Source: Salpingoeca rosetta (Eukaryota > Opisthokonta > Choanoflagellata > Craspedida > Salpingoecidae). Taken from it: a stretch of DNA of 17,509 nucleotides. The position numbers were made by a program, and so were the translations under genes. Shown piece after piece: positions 9,854-17,509 of the stretch. The DNA is taken from assembly GCF_000188695.1 (NCBI RefSeq), contig NW_004754916.1, positions 1-17,509 on the forward strand, read 5' to 3'. Position 1 is the stretch's first letter, and every line of letters begins with the position of its first letter. A model generated the notes under the pieces. That model had not been told where the DNA came from, did not search any database, and was given only the letters and a program-made list of their open reading frames with translations.

Positions 9854-10956
9854 TGTGTGTGTGTGTGTGTCTGTGTGTGTGAAACGAGTTGCGTGCTTAT
9901 TCCCTCGTCCCATCGCTGCTCTCACTGACCAACACCTCTTCCCCCCCCCCACATCGTCACAGGATGCTTCAGGGACAGTGCTGACAATCGAACGTTTGCG
10001 TTTGCTGGCAACATGGCGCAGACGTCCATGACGCGTGAGGCGTGTGCCACGCTCTGCTACACCTTCAACTTTTCGCTCAGCGCCGTTGAGTACGGCTACC
10101 AATGCTTCTGCGGCACCCAAGCTGAATTCCACCGCGCAGTCTCGGCGGTGTGTGTGTGTGTGTGTCTGTATCTGTGTGTCTGCATCTGTGTGTGTATGAG
10201 TGTGTGTGCATGCATTAATGTATGCGACCAGCATTCACACTCCCCCCTCCCCCACCCAACATACACTTTTGTGCAGCCTTCCTCCGACTGCAACGAACCA
10301 TGCACGGGGGCTTCGACCGAGATGTGCGGAGCAGCCAATCGCATGAACATCATCCAAGCAAACTGTTCCGGCAAACCCCTTCCCACAGGTGATTCCAACA
10401 AACACAAACACACACACAACACACAACACACAACACCACCCACTCAGCTCATACGTGACTGCTGTTGCACCTTGCCTCGTCAGGCCATGCGTGCCTGTCT
10501 GCGGCGACGAAGGAGTTGCCGTTCTGCAACGCGAGTCTGTCCATTGGTGCCCGCCTCAACGACCTCATTGGACGCCTCAGTCTTCAGGAGAAGGCCGGCC
10601 TCGTTGGCCCCGATCCCGTCACCAGTCCATGCGCCTTCCTTGACTATGGCGTCAAGAGGTGGGAAAGGACATTCAGCGCCCACGCAGTGACTCGTGACTG
10701 CCTGCTTGTGTTCCCCCCCCCACTTCTTCGTGCCACAGCGGCATCAACCGCCACCACCACTGCTCACACCGCAACACCACCTCCCTCTTCATGCTCGCAC
10801 ATGTGTGCGCGCGTGTATGGGTCGCAGGCTCGACATTCCGCCGTATGTGCAACTGGTGGAGACGAACACGGCCGTTGCCTCTGCGTGCATCATCAGCCAG
10901 GACAAGTGTGCCACGACGTTCATTGAGGCCCACAGGTCTTGGCGCAGCCGTCAACC

Positions 10957-11028
<72 letters not shown>

Positions 11029-11705
11029 GCGTGTGTGTGCGTGTGTGTGTGTGTGTGTGTGTGCCTACGTCTGCTATGTCGTCTTCTTCTCCTTGATCAG
11101 AGCTCCTGTCGTTCATTCCCTCCTTGTCCCCCACGCACCCGTCCTTCGCTTCCAGGTCATATCCACGGAGATGCGCGCCTTCAACAATCTCAACTGGCAC
11201 AGGGGCGGCGGTGTCTTGCAGAAGATCGGACTCACAGGTGCGCCCTTCATCACGTGTTGCTGATGCTGGTGCACACCACCCACACCCATGCGATCACTCT
11301 ACAACAGTTGCACCCATGCCACCAACCCCCTTCACACTCACCCCCACTCACTCACTCACACACTTTGCAGGCCCACCCACTCATCTTCACTGCACCCCTC
11401 TCAACCTCTGAGGCCACTTCTTGAGCGGCGATTGCGCTGCTGCTTACTTGGCCGGCTGCCAGAACGGCCCAGACAGGAATGGCAGCAGGTACGGACACGC
11501 ATCCACACTCACACATGCGTGTATGCAAACGCCCACAACCGTGTCAGCGACGCTGCTTCATTTGCACTTCGTGGCAGTCGTGTCATTTACACTGCTGTCA
11601 CCACTCCATCGCGTTTTAGGTCTCAAGCACGTTAACGCGCACTAGGTCGAGACAACCGCGTGGCATTCAACGGGAACATCTCCACCTCTGACCTCTGGGA
11701 CACCG

Positions 11706-11783
<78 letters not shown>

Positions 11784-14700
11784 CTCGTGTGCATCGCATC
11801 AACGTTTCTTGTCAGTTCGCCCACGCCACCATGCCTGCGCCATCTTCCTCACCTCCCACCTCCTCATCTTCATCCCGCTCTCCTCTGCCTTGTGTTTCAT
11901 GTGCAGTACAGGCGCAGGCACTTGCTGCCATGTGCTCGTACGCCAGCATCAACGGCGTGCCCTCTCCGTGTGCAAACAACATGCTGCTCAACGACGTCGT
12001 GCGCGGGCAGTGGAAGCGTGACATGGTAACGATTGGAACTGACTGCAGTGCGATTTGCAAACATGGTCGACACCAACAAGTACGCCCGTGACTCCCGTCA
12101 ACGCTGCCGCGAAGACGCCGAACGGTGGCGTGGATATGGAGCTCGGGGAGACATACTTCACCACAAACGGCTACTTGGCGCAGGCTGTGAAGCAAACCCG
12201 CACGACAATGGACACGATGCACAACGCCGTGCGGCGGGTCCTCAAAGATAGCTTCATCACAGGCCAATGGTATGTTTACTTGTGCTGGCTTTGTGCGTGC
12301 GTGTGTGTGTGTGTGTGTGTGTGCTTGTCCTCAAAGGCTCTTGTGAGTTTTGTGACCTTGAAGATGATGAAGCAGTGTTTGTTTCCTCAACACCTCACAA
12401 CCGTGCTGCCATTGCCTCTCATGCCATCCTCCCCTCCACACCACACCCTCTCCTCCAGGCATCGACGAGTGCACGGCCTGCGGACCCAAGCCTCACCTCC
12501 AGTAACGCCCGCTGCATCAGCGAGTGTCCCGACGGCAAGTATGAGCTCGGCCAACGGGTGTGCCGAATGCCACCCCACCAGACGCCACCGACTGCCTCAT
12601 GTACGACAGCAACCTCACCAGTCGCGCATTGCCCATTGCCCTCTCGATTACTTCTACGCCAAGGCCCACCGCTGCGTGCCATGCACCACGTGTGGCATGG
12701 GCACCTGGGCCTCCATCCCATGCTCCGCATCCTCCGACGCCGTCTGCTCTCCCTGGACCGAGTGCAAGCCTGGCCAGAAGTCTGTCTCTGGCAACGCCGT
12801 GCGCGACGACGCATGCGTGAGCTGCACCCTCGGCATGGAGTACCAGCCGCTGTCGGACCGCGCCTCGTGCTTCTCCACCAGCATGTGCGAGGACCCCTTC
12901 ATCGAGACCATCCCGCCCACGCTCACCACAGACCGCCTGTGCTCCTGTGACACGTTCACCTGCAACAAGCTCATCACGCAGCTGTTTGAGGAGATGGTGT
13001 GCGCCGAGCCCACGGACGAGCAGCTCGACGTGGTGCTTGACGTGTGCTGCCCCGACCAGGGCGAGGACGGCATCCGCGACACCATTCGCCAGATGGACGC
13101 CTACGAGGCACGCCACTCCTGCCCAGGCTGCACAGACACGTGCGAGTGCAGCGCTGGCTCCATCCTCGTCTACGACGCCGACTCGGCCGACTGTCGGCCA
13201 TGCGACGGCGTGACGGAGTTCTCCCCATCCATTGGCGGCAGCAAGTGCGCGCCCATTGAGGAGTGCGAGCGCGGCCAGGAGGAGGTTTCTGCGCCAACCC
13301 GCTGCTCCTCGGACCGCGTGTGCCGCGACTGCCCGGCCGGCACCATCGACGCGGACAGCGACGGTTCCACCGGTTGCCAGATGTGCCCCGCCAGCCACTA
13401 CACGGAGGCGGGCTCCCACGGCTCCTGCTCCAGCTTCACCTGCCACGCCAGCACCCACGACCACCACGACAGCGACCCTGCCACCCCGTGCAACGACGTC
13501 ACAGAGTGCGCGCCCGGGTTTGAGCAGGTGCAGGCGATGACACTCCTCATCAGTGACCGCGTCTGCGACGAGAAGTTGGAGGGCACGTACAAGGCCGTCT
13601 CTGGCCAGCCAGGGCGTGCCCTGCCTCCCTGTCACCACGTGCGACGCCCGCGTGGAGGAGACAGCCGACGCCCCCCCCCCCCCCCAACCGAGCGACCACG
13701 TGTGCAGCCAGTGCGAGCTTGGCGCCACCTTCAAGCCCGTCGAACGGCCGGGCCGAGTCATGCCGCCCCGTCACTCAGTGCGGTCCGGATGAGAACGAGA
13801 TTCGCTTCGTAAACGCACGCGCCAGCACGACCGCCTCTGCCGCAAGTGCGTCCAGGACACGTGCGTGGGCGTGACGCGTTGCACTGCCTGGGTGTACATT
13901 TCCATGCACGGCCGTGAGCGAGTGCGAGTTTGGCACCTTCCAGAGCCAGGTGCCCACGCTCGACTCCAACCGCGAGTGCACGCTGGAGTGCTCCGAGTGC
14001 CCCAGCGGCCGCTTCGAGATTCGCGCCTGCTCCGCGCTGGAGGACGTGCAGTGCGCCGGCTGCTCAGCGTGCCCGCCGAACACATACATCCTGCGCGCCT
14101 GCGACTCGGGAGAACGACGTCTCTTGCCAGCAGTGTAGCGCGTGCTCTAGTGAGCAGTACCGCAGCGCGCCATGCACCGCCACCAGCGACACGGAAGTGC
14201 ACGATACTCGACGTGTGCGACCAGGACCAGTTTGGGCTGTTCCCCGCCCCCACGCCAACCACGGACCGCATCTGCCGCGACCTGACCCAGTGCAACCCGT
14301 CGACGGAGTGCGAGCACACCGCCTGTGCCACCTCATTACCAAGTGCGACCCTGGCGAGCAGCGCGCATTCGAGCACCCACCTCAACCTCCGACACCAAGT
14401 GCAAGCCGTGCCCCATCGGCACCACCGACCACGACCGCAACCCGCTCACCGCCTGCCAGCCGTGCCCCCTACGGCCACTATGTGCCCGCGGGCTCCATCG
14501 ACTCCTGCGAGCAGTTCCTGTGCCCAGCCGGCACCGCGGACCTGGACCGCAACGCCAGGCTGGCGTGGACTTTGCCGCCCTCTCTAGCCCAGCGCGATTG
14601 CACTGATGTGACGGAGTGCGACCTCGGCTGTCATGAGGGAATGCGCCCTACCATGCGCCTCACCATCCTCACCGACCCACCAGTGCTGCCGCGGCATCGA

Positions 14701-15400
14701 GGGCCTGTTCTGCAGCGACAGCAACACAGACTTCTGCACACGCGGGTGTCGCCTGTGAGCCTGGCTCGTTTGAGACGGCAGCGTCCACCACCATCAGCAC
14801 GGACCGCGAGTGCCAGATGGGCCACACGTGCCCCGACAACACCCCGTTCATCTCGCGCCCGCTCACGCCCACGACGCAGAAACACAGACATCTGCTCGCC
14901 GTGGACGCAGTGCAGTGCCTGTGCAACAGAGTACGAGCTCGTTGCGCCGTCGCTGGTCAACGACCGCGAGTGCCAGCACATGCGCTCGTGCAAGGACACG
15001 GAGCGCGAGGTGTCGGCGCCCACGGCCACGACAGACCGCCTCTGTGCCACCATGAGCGACGCAGTTTGAAGCGCTCCCACCGTGCGTGCGTGCCCGCGTA
15101 CTCCGTCTCGCTCGTCTTTGACGCCAAGTTCAACGCCCTTGCCGGCACACAGTCGCGCCGCGAGGCGTTTGAGGCCGCGCTGGTGCAGTCCATCAACACG
15201 ACGCAGGACGCGTCGCAGATTCATTCTGCGCATCGACCTGCGCCAGGGCACCATTATTGCCACCGTCGCTTCCATCAACGAGGACTTTACGGCGCGCCTC
15301 TTCAACCGATCCGTCTCTGGCGACATCACTGATATGGGCTTCACCGCGTCAAAGTGCGAGGCCGACGCGTTCCTGGAACCTCGTCTCTTTGGTTGCACGG
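9650..15400 (+). CDS. Secreted multidomain protein: signal peptide, WSC, GH3 barrel, Cys-rich repeats
   Basis: This is the best gene of the window. The modelled exons are 9650-9766, 9963-10147, 10277-10388, 10484-10658, 10828-10958, 11156-11237, 11371-11488, 11620-11707, 11907-12269 and 12459 to about 15400. Most introns are 90-200 bp with GT-AG ends. Domain order is a signal peptide, a WSC carbohydrate-binding domain, the N-terminal TIM barrel of a glycoside hydrolase family 3 enzyme, then some 850 residues of cysteine-rich repeats and a small C-terminal domain. It is probably an extracellular or cell-surface protein that binds or cleaves glycans. At least ten frame changes are needed, mostly single extra bases, so no continuous protein can be read from the DNA as given. 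Sequence error is more likely than a pseudogene because long stretches, such as 12650-13560, are intact. The 3' end is not defined. Confidence 0.7.
9767..9881. repeat. (GT)n tract starting at the first 5' splice site
   Basis: About 115 bp of GT with two CT interruptions near the end. It begins immediately after ATGAAG, so the splice donor dinucleotide is the first unit of the microsatellite. Confidence 0.93.
9963..10388 (+). CDS. WSC domain exons
   Basis: WSC domains are eight-cysteine modules that bind carbohydrates in secreted and surface proteins. Exon 9963-10147 encodes CFRDSADNRTFAFAGNMAQ, then TREACATLCYTF, then EYGYQCFCGTQAEFHRA. Exon 10277-10388 continues with DCNEPCTGASTEMCGAANRM and ends CSGKPLPTG. 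The order CFRD, C-LC, YGYQCFCG, DCN-PCTG and MCGG-like MCGA is the standard WSC layout and all eight cysteines are present. The two exons join in phase 0 across an intron with an imperfect GT/CT tract (10148-10209). No frameshift is needed inside this domain. Confidence 0.85.
10484..12269 (+). CDS. Glycoside hydrolase family 3 N-terminal barrel, beta-xylosidase-like, damaged
   Basis: GH3 enzymes are retaining exo-glycosidases. Six exons carry the barrel in order: PFCNASLSIGARLNDLIGRL, SLQEKAGLVG, YGVKR joined to LDIPPYVQLVETNTAV, FIGPTGLGAAVNR, VISTEMRAFNNLNWHRGGG, YLAGCQNGPDRNG, LKHVNAH, RVAFNGNISTSDLWDTE, LAAMCSYASINGVPS and IGTDCSAI. The Asp of the last motif (codon 12041-12043) aligns with the GH3 nucleophile in the 'VVSDCGAI' motif. 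Frame changes lie near 10925, 12060 and 12095. In-frame stops are present near 11411 (TGA) and 11650 (TAG). The block that normally carries the RDPRWGR-EDP strand is reduced to a short stretch before GHFLSGD. No GH3 C-terminal domain follows, so the usual acid/base partner is not visible. Confidence 0.8.
10959..11063. repeat. (GT)n tract at a 5' splice site inside the GH3 region
   Basis: About 105 bp of GT with a few GC interruptions near 11025-11041. It starts directly after AACCGA, the end of the exon encoding GLGAAVNR. Confidence 0.93.
11708..11777. repeat. (GT)n tract at a 5' splice site inside the GH3 region
   Basis: About 70 bp of uninterrupted GT beginning right after GACACCGAG, the end of the exon encoding DLWDTE. 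Confidence 0.93.
12270..12458 (+). other. Intron between the GH3 and Cys-rich parts, with short (GT)n
   Basis: The intron starts GTATGT after GGCCAATG and ends at CTCCAG before GCATCGACGAGTGC. It holds a GT run at about 12293-12323 and a pyrimidine-rich 3' end. Translation through it gives only low-complexity Cys/Val sequence. Confidence 0.65.
12459..15062 (+). CDS. Cysteine-rich repeat region, TNFR/ephrin-receptor-like (GCC2/GCC3 type)
   Basis: One long exon encodes about 850 residues with a Cys roughly every 8-15 residues. Two repeat flavours alternate. The first is TNFR-like, with the pattern EC--G-E--APT--TSDR-C: examples are CERGQEEVSAPTRCSSDRVC, VSECEFGTFQSQVPTLDSNR and DTEREVSAPTATTDRLC. 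The second is ephrin-receptor-like: CPAGTIDADSDGSTGCQMC and CPAGTADLDRNA. Such arrays are common in large choanoflagellate and animal surface proteins and form disulfide-linked rods or ligand-binding stalks. Positions 12650 to about 13560 form one intact frame. Outside this, the frame changes about every 100-150 bases, for example near 13610, 13755, 13830, 14110, 14195, 14380, 14465, 14880 and 15060. No kinase or membrane segment follows within the window. Confidence 0.75.
13671..13685. repeat. C15 homopolymer inside the Cys-rich coding exon
   Basis: A run of 15 C encodes Pro residues between ETADA and SDHVCSQC. The same frame reads before and after the run, so its length as given keeps the frame. 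Its length should still be treated as unreliable. Confidence 0.9.
15075..15400 (+). CDS. Small C-terminal domain of uncertain type, with a frameshift
   Basis: After the last Cys repeat the frames read YSVSLVFDAKFNALAGTQSR and EAFEAALVQSINTT, then, one frame over from about 15225, ILRIDLRQGTIIATVASIN and GDITDMGFTA. The alternation of a strand, an amphipathic helix, two strands and a helix resembles the small alpha/beta modules (SEA-like or similar) seen after Cys-rich arrays in protist surface proteins. That match is by pattern only. The shift is explained by one extra C at about 15224. The frame continues to a Cys near 15400, where an intron may begin (GTGCACAC). Confidence 0.4.
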
Positions 15401-16663
15401 GTGCACACGCGATCCCACCCATTACACACAGCAACTGCTGCAGCCACTGGCACGCACGCACGCACGCACGCACGCACGCTTGCGATTGCACGCGGACGCC
15501 ACATCCCCCACCAGGACAACAACCGCAGCCACCATCATCGCACACGCTGTGATCGAGTGCTGCCAGCACATGCCACCTTCACCTCCCACATCTTCGTCAT
15601 CATCATCATCCCTGCTGCCACCACCACCACCCACGACAGCAAACTGCTCAAGGCATTGGATGCTGTTGGCTTCTGGGACACCACGGCGTTTGTTGGAAGT
15701 GACACCAGCAGCAGTGATGGTGGTTGTGGTAGTGCACGCCATGGTAACAGCACCGACAGCTGAGGCGATGGTGGTGGTGATGGTGCTTGCATTCATCGCG
15801 AGTTCCAGCAACAACAAGGAGGTGGCCACCGTGCTTCTGGTGGGCACGCGTGTGCTGGCTGTTGTTGGTACCATGGCTGGCAACAGCTGCTGCTGCAATG
15901 CGAGGCAACGGCAGTGAAGAAGGAGATGGATGTATGTGGTGTGCATGGCGCGCAGCGACGCTTCCTTTGTGGTTGGCTGTGCAATTGCATGTGTGCGCAC
16001 ACCGATGACGACGACGATGAGACGGCGGCCAATCAAATCACTTCCCATCTGAAGAGCCACCGCGTCGTGGCTGGTGCACGCGTGCATCTCTTTCTTCCTG
16101 CAGGTCGACCATCGACAGAGCAGCGTTGCAGTGTGCCATGCGGTGTTTGATGATGCGTCGTTGTTGTTGTTGTTGCCACTGCGTTTGCTGTTTGTTGACA
16201 CGCACGCCGTGCATACTCAATTTCTTTCCTTCCTCCCTGCCTTCCTTCCCTCTTGCTGTTCTCTGCTCTGCCACTCTCCCTTGTCAGTGTTGTGTGTTTG
16301 GTTGCTGGTTGCCGTGTTGTGGTGATTCCATCTTGCATGTTCAATCGTTTCCCAACAGTACAGTGGGACAGAGCCAAGACATGAAGAAACGACAGCAACC
16401 CTCACACGGGCACACACGCAACACCAACACGCACATCCAAGCAAGAGAGGAAAGCAGAGCACAGAACACAGCACTGCTCAAGACAACAGCCATATTGTAT
16501 GGTGTTACTTGCAGTGCAGCCAAACAACCAAGTGCAAGGTGGCCTGCACCAACAACAACAAGGGCGCAGGCATCCACAAACCACCCCTGTCAAACTTGTC
16601 ACACACGCAATGTGTGTCAAGGGAGGCAACCACTGCAGGGGCACAGAAGACACACGAAGCAGG
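15401..16663. other. Region without a supportable gene
   Basis: This stretch is rich in CTG/GTT and GTGGTGATG-type low-complexity sequence. It includes an (ACGC)n run at 15451-15479. A 259-codon open frame runs on the minus strand (16201-15422), but its product is Thr/Ala/Ser-rich with poly-Asp and poly-Gly parts and has no recognisable motif. A plus-strand acceptor-like TTTCTTCCTGCAG occurs at 16092-16104. The segment probably holds the convergent 3' ends of the flanking genes, but no stop or polyadenylation site can be assigned. Confidence 0.4.
15451..15479. repeat. (ACGC)n tetranucleotide repeat
   Basis: About seven perfect copies of the unit CACG/ACGC. It is the only clear tetranucleotide microsatellite in the window. 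Confidence 0.9.
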
Positions 16664-17509
16664 TCAGTCCATGGCGCTATTGCTGCTGCTGTACTTGAAC
16701 GCCTCGCACCAGTCCTTCAAGCAAGAGCCTCCAGTGTCAACTGCACTCGGTTGCCGTCCTTGTTAACTGGCAGGTGCTGTTGTCGTTTGCACCGTGTCTC
16801 GCGGATGGCCTGTGTGATGAAGCAGAATGCGTCCAGCACCACCGCGATTATGCCAGATGGATTGGGCAGTCCAGGACAAAAGAAGACAACACTGCAGCCT
16901 CCATCATCTTCTTTGCCATGTCAAGATGATGTCAGGTACGGCAATGCAGTGACATCGTAGTCGTCAAGCTTGTGCGCATCTGCGGGAGGTGTTGCTGGTG
17001 GAACAACAACGGGCACAATGGCGTAGGAGTGGCATCTGGGGTCTGTCGTTGGGCGGAGGTGGCACAGGTCAAACTGCTGTGTGGAGGATCATGGCGCGGT
17101 TCAGGGTCGGTCCCAGCGCCCACAGGGCAACCCTGCCTCGCGAAACGCTGCTTGAAACAGTGAGCAGGTGCTGGTGGTCGCACGTGACCATGTCATCTGC
17201 TCTGTCATTGCGATGCAGTATGGTGGTGTGCTGTAGTCGCACTTGATCACGCTCTCAACAGAGTTGACGAACAAGACGCTGCTGTGACGGGCAAAGACGC
17301 CGAACTTGACCGGAACGTTTCTGCTCACTTTGAGCTTGCTGAGGACCTTGTGGTCGGCGACGTCACACACAAACACGTCACCTCGCGCAGTGCCGATCGC
17401 CAGCAGGCTGTCATCAGTTGGGTGGGTCGCCATGGTGGTGGCGGTCATGTTGGCGTGCAGATCAGCCTCGTTCACAAACAAGTCATCCAACACCGCCGCA
17501 CGCGTCAGC
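16664..17509 (-). CDS. WD40-like beta-propeller protein, 3' part, frameshifted
   Basis: The reading frame is open from the right edge of the window. It reads LTRAAVLDDLFVNEADLHAN, then TATTMATHPTDDSLLAIGTA, then RGDVFVCDVADHKVLSKLKV, then VKFGVFARHSSVLFVNS and VIKCDY. The alternation of 'LLAIGTARGDVFVCDV' with the next strand is the signature of WD40-type blades. After about 17190 the frame changes: DHQHLLTVSSSVSRGRVALW is in a second frame, FDLCHLRPTTDPRCHSYAIV in a third, then VLDAFCFITQAIRET with VNKDGNRVQLTLEALA, and finally CLKDWCEAFKYSSSNSAMD before a TGA at 16664-16666. The N-terminal propellers of trafficking proteins such as VPS8 look similar, but this is a guess. The gene is cut by the window edge and converges on the plus-strand gene. 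Confidence 0.5.

Noticed and set aside
3031..9928. Many open frames of poly(Cys-Val) or poly(His-Thr) over (GT)n and (CA)n tracts
   Set aside because: Dinucleotide repeats have no stop codon in any frame, so these are open by composition only. The tracts lie in introns or unassigned DNA.
12517..13761. 414-codon minus-strand open frame opposite the Cys-rich exon
   Set aside because: It is the antisense shadow of a GC-rich coding exon, with Val/Ala/Gly/Arg bias. The plus-strand frame has the conserved Cys pattern.
10900..15300. Programmed ribosomal frameshifting as an explanation for the broken frames
   Set aside because: There are at least eight sites in one gene, with no common slippery heptamer or stop-codon context, and other genes in the window show the same damage. 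Extra bases in homopolymers fit error far better.
15422..16201. 259-codon minus-strand open frame
   Set aside because: The product is Thr/Ala-rich with poly-Asp and poly-Gly pieces, shows no motif or repeat, and overlaps CTG/GTG low-complexity sequence. Length alone is weak evidence here.

Overview
The window looks like eukaryotic nuclear DNA from a unicellular protist, most likely a choanoflagellate or related holozoan. The reasons are compact genes with many short GT-AG introns, (GT)n/(CA)n tracts inside those introns, and a secreted protein that combines WSC, glycosidase and long cysteine-rich repeat modules. The lineage is inferred from this domain style. No ribosomal or organellar marker is present to confirm it.

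Layout. Positions 1-3800 are low-complexity DNA with no gene I can support. From about 3806 to 6665 the minus strand holds a series of short candidate exons whose splice phases fit each other, but whose products are low-complexity and unrecognised. From 6891 to 8675 (minus) lies an exostosin-type (GT47-like) glycosyltransferase domain in seven exons. The upstream candidate exons 6495-6665, 5996-6270, 5539-5621 and 5103-5231 may be its poly-Q/His-rich C-terminal tail. From 8809 to about 9445 (minus) is a degraded repeat resembling a beta-propeller-like 'YGIP...ILIIDP' repeat family. A short gap of about 200 bp separates it head-to-head from a plus-strand gene that starts at 9650. That gene runs to about 15.4 kb and encodes a signal peptide, a WSC domain, a GH3 N-terminal barrel, about 850 residues of TNFR/ephrin-receptor-like cysteine-rich repeats and a small domain of uncertain type. 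Positions 15400-16660 hold nothing convincing. The right end (16664-17509, minus) is the 3' part of a gene with WD40-like beta-propeller blades, entering from outside the window.

Two themes run through the window. First, every recognisable gene is interrupted by apparent frameshifts. Where the ancestral reading can be inferred, the defect is nearly always one extra base, usually in a short homopolymer run. This points to sequence or assembly error, or less likely to recent pseudogenes. Second, the long (GT)n tracts are not random: in most introns of the two best genes the tract starts at or just after the 5' splice site on the sense strand.

The products suggest cell-surface and secretory functions: a glycosyltransferase, an extracellular carbohydrate-binding/glycosidase-like receptor or matrix protein, and a possible trafficking propeller. 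Nothing in the sequence shows that they form one pathway. I found no tRNA, rRNA, CRISPR array, transposase or phage gene.
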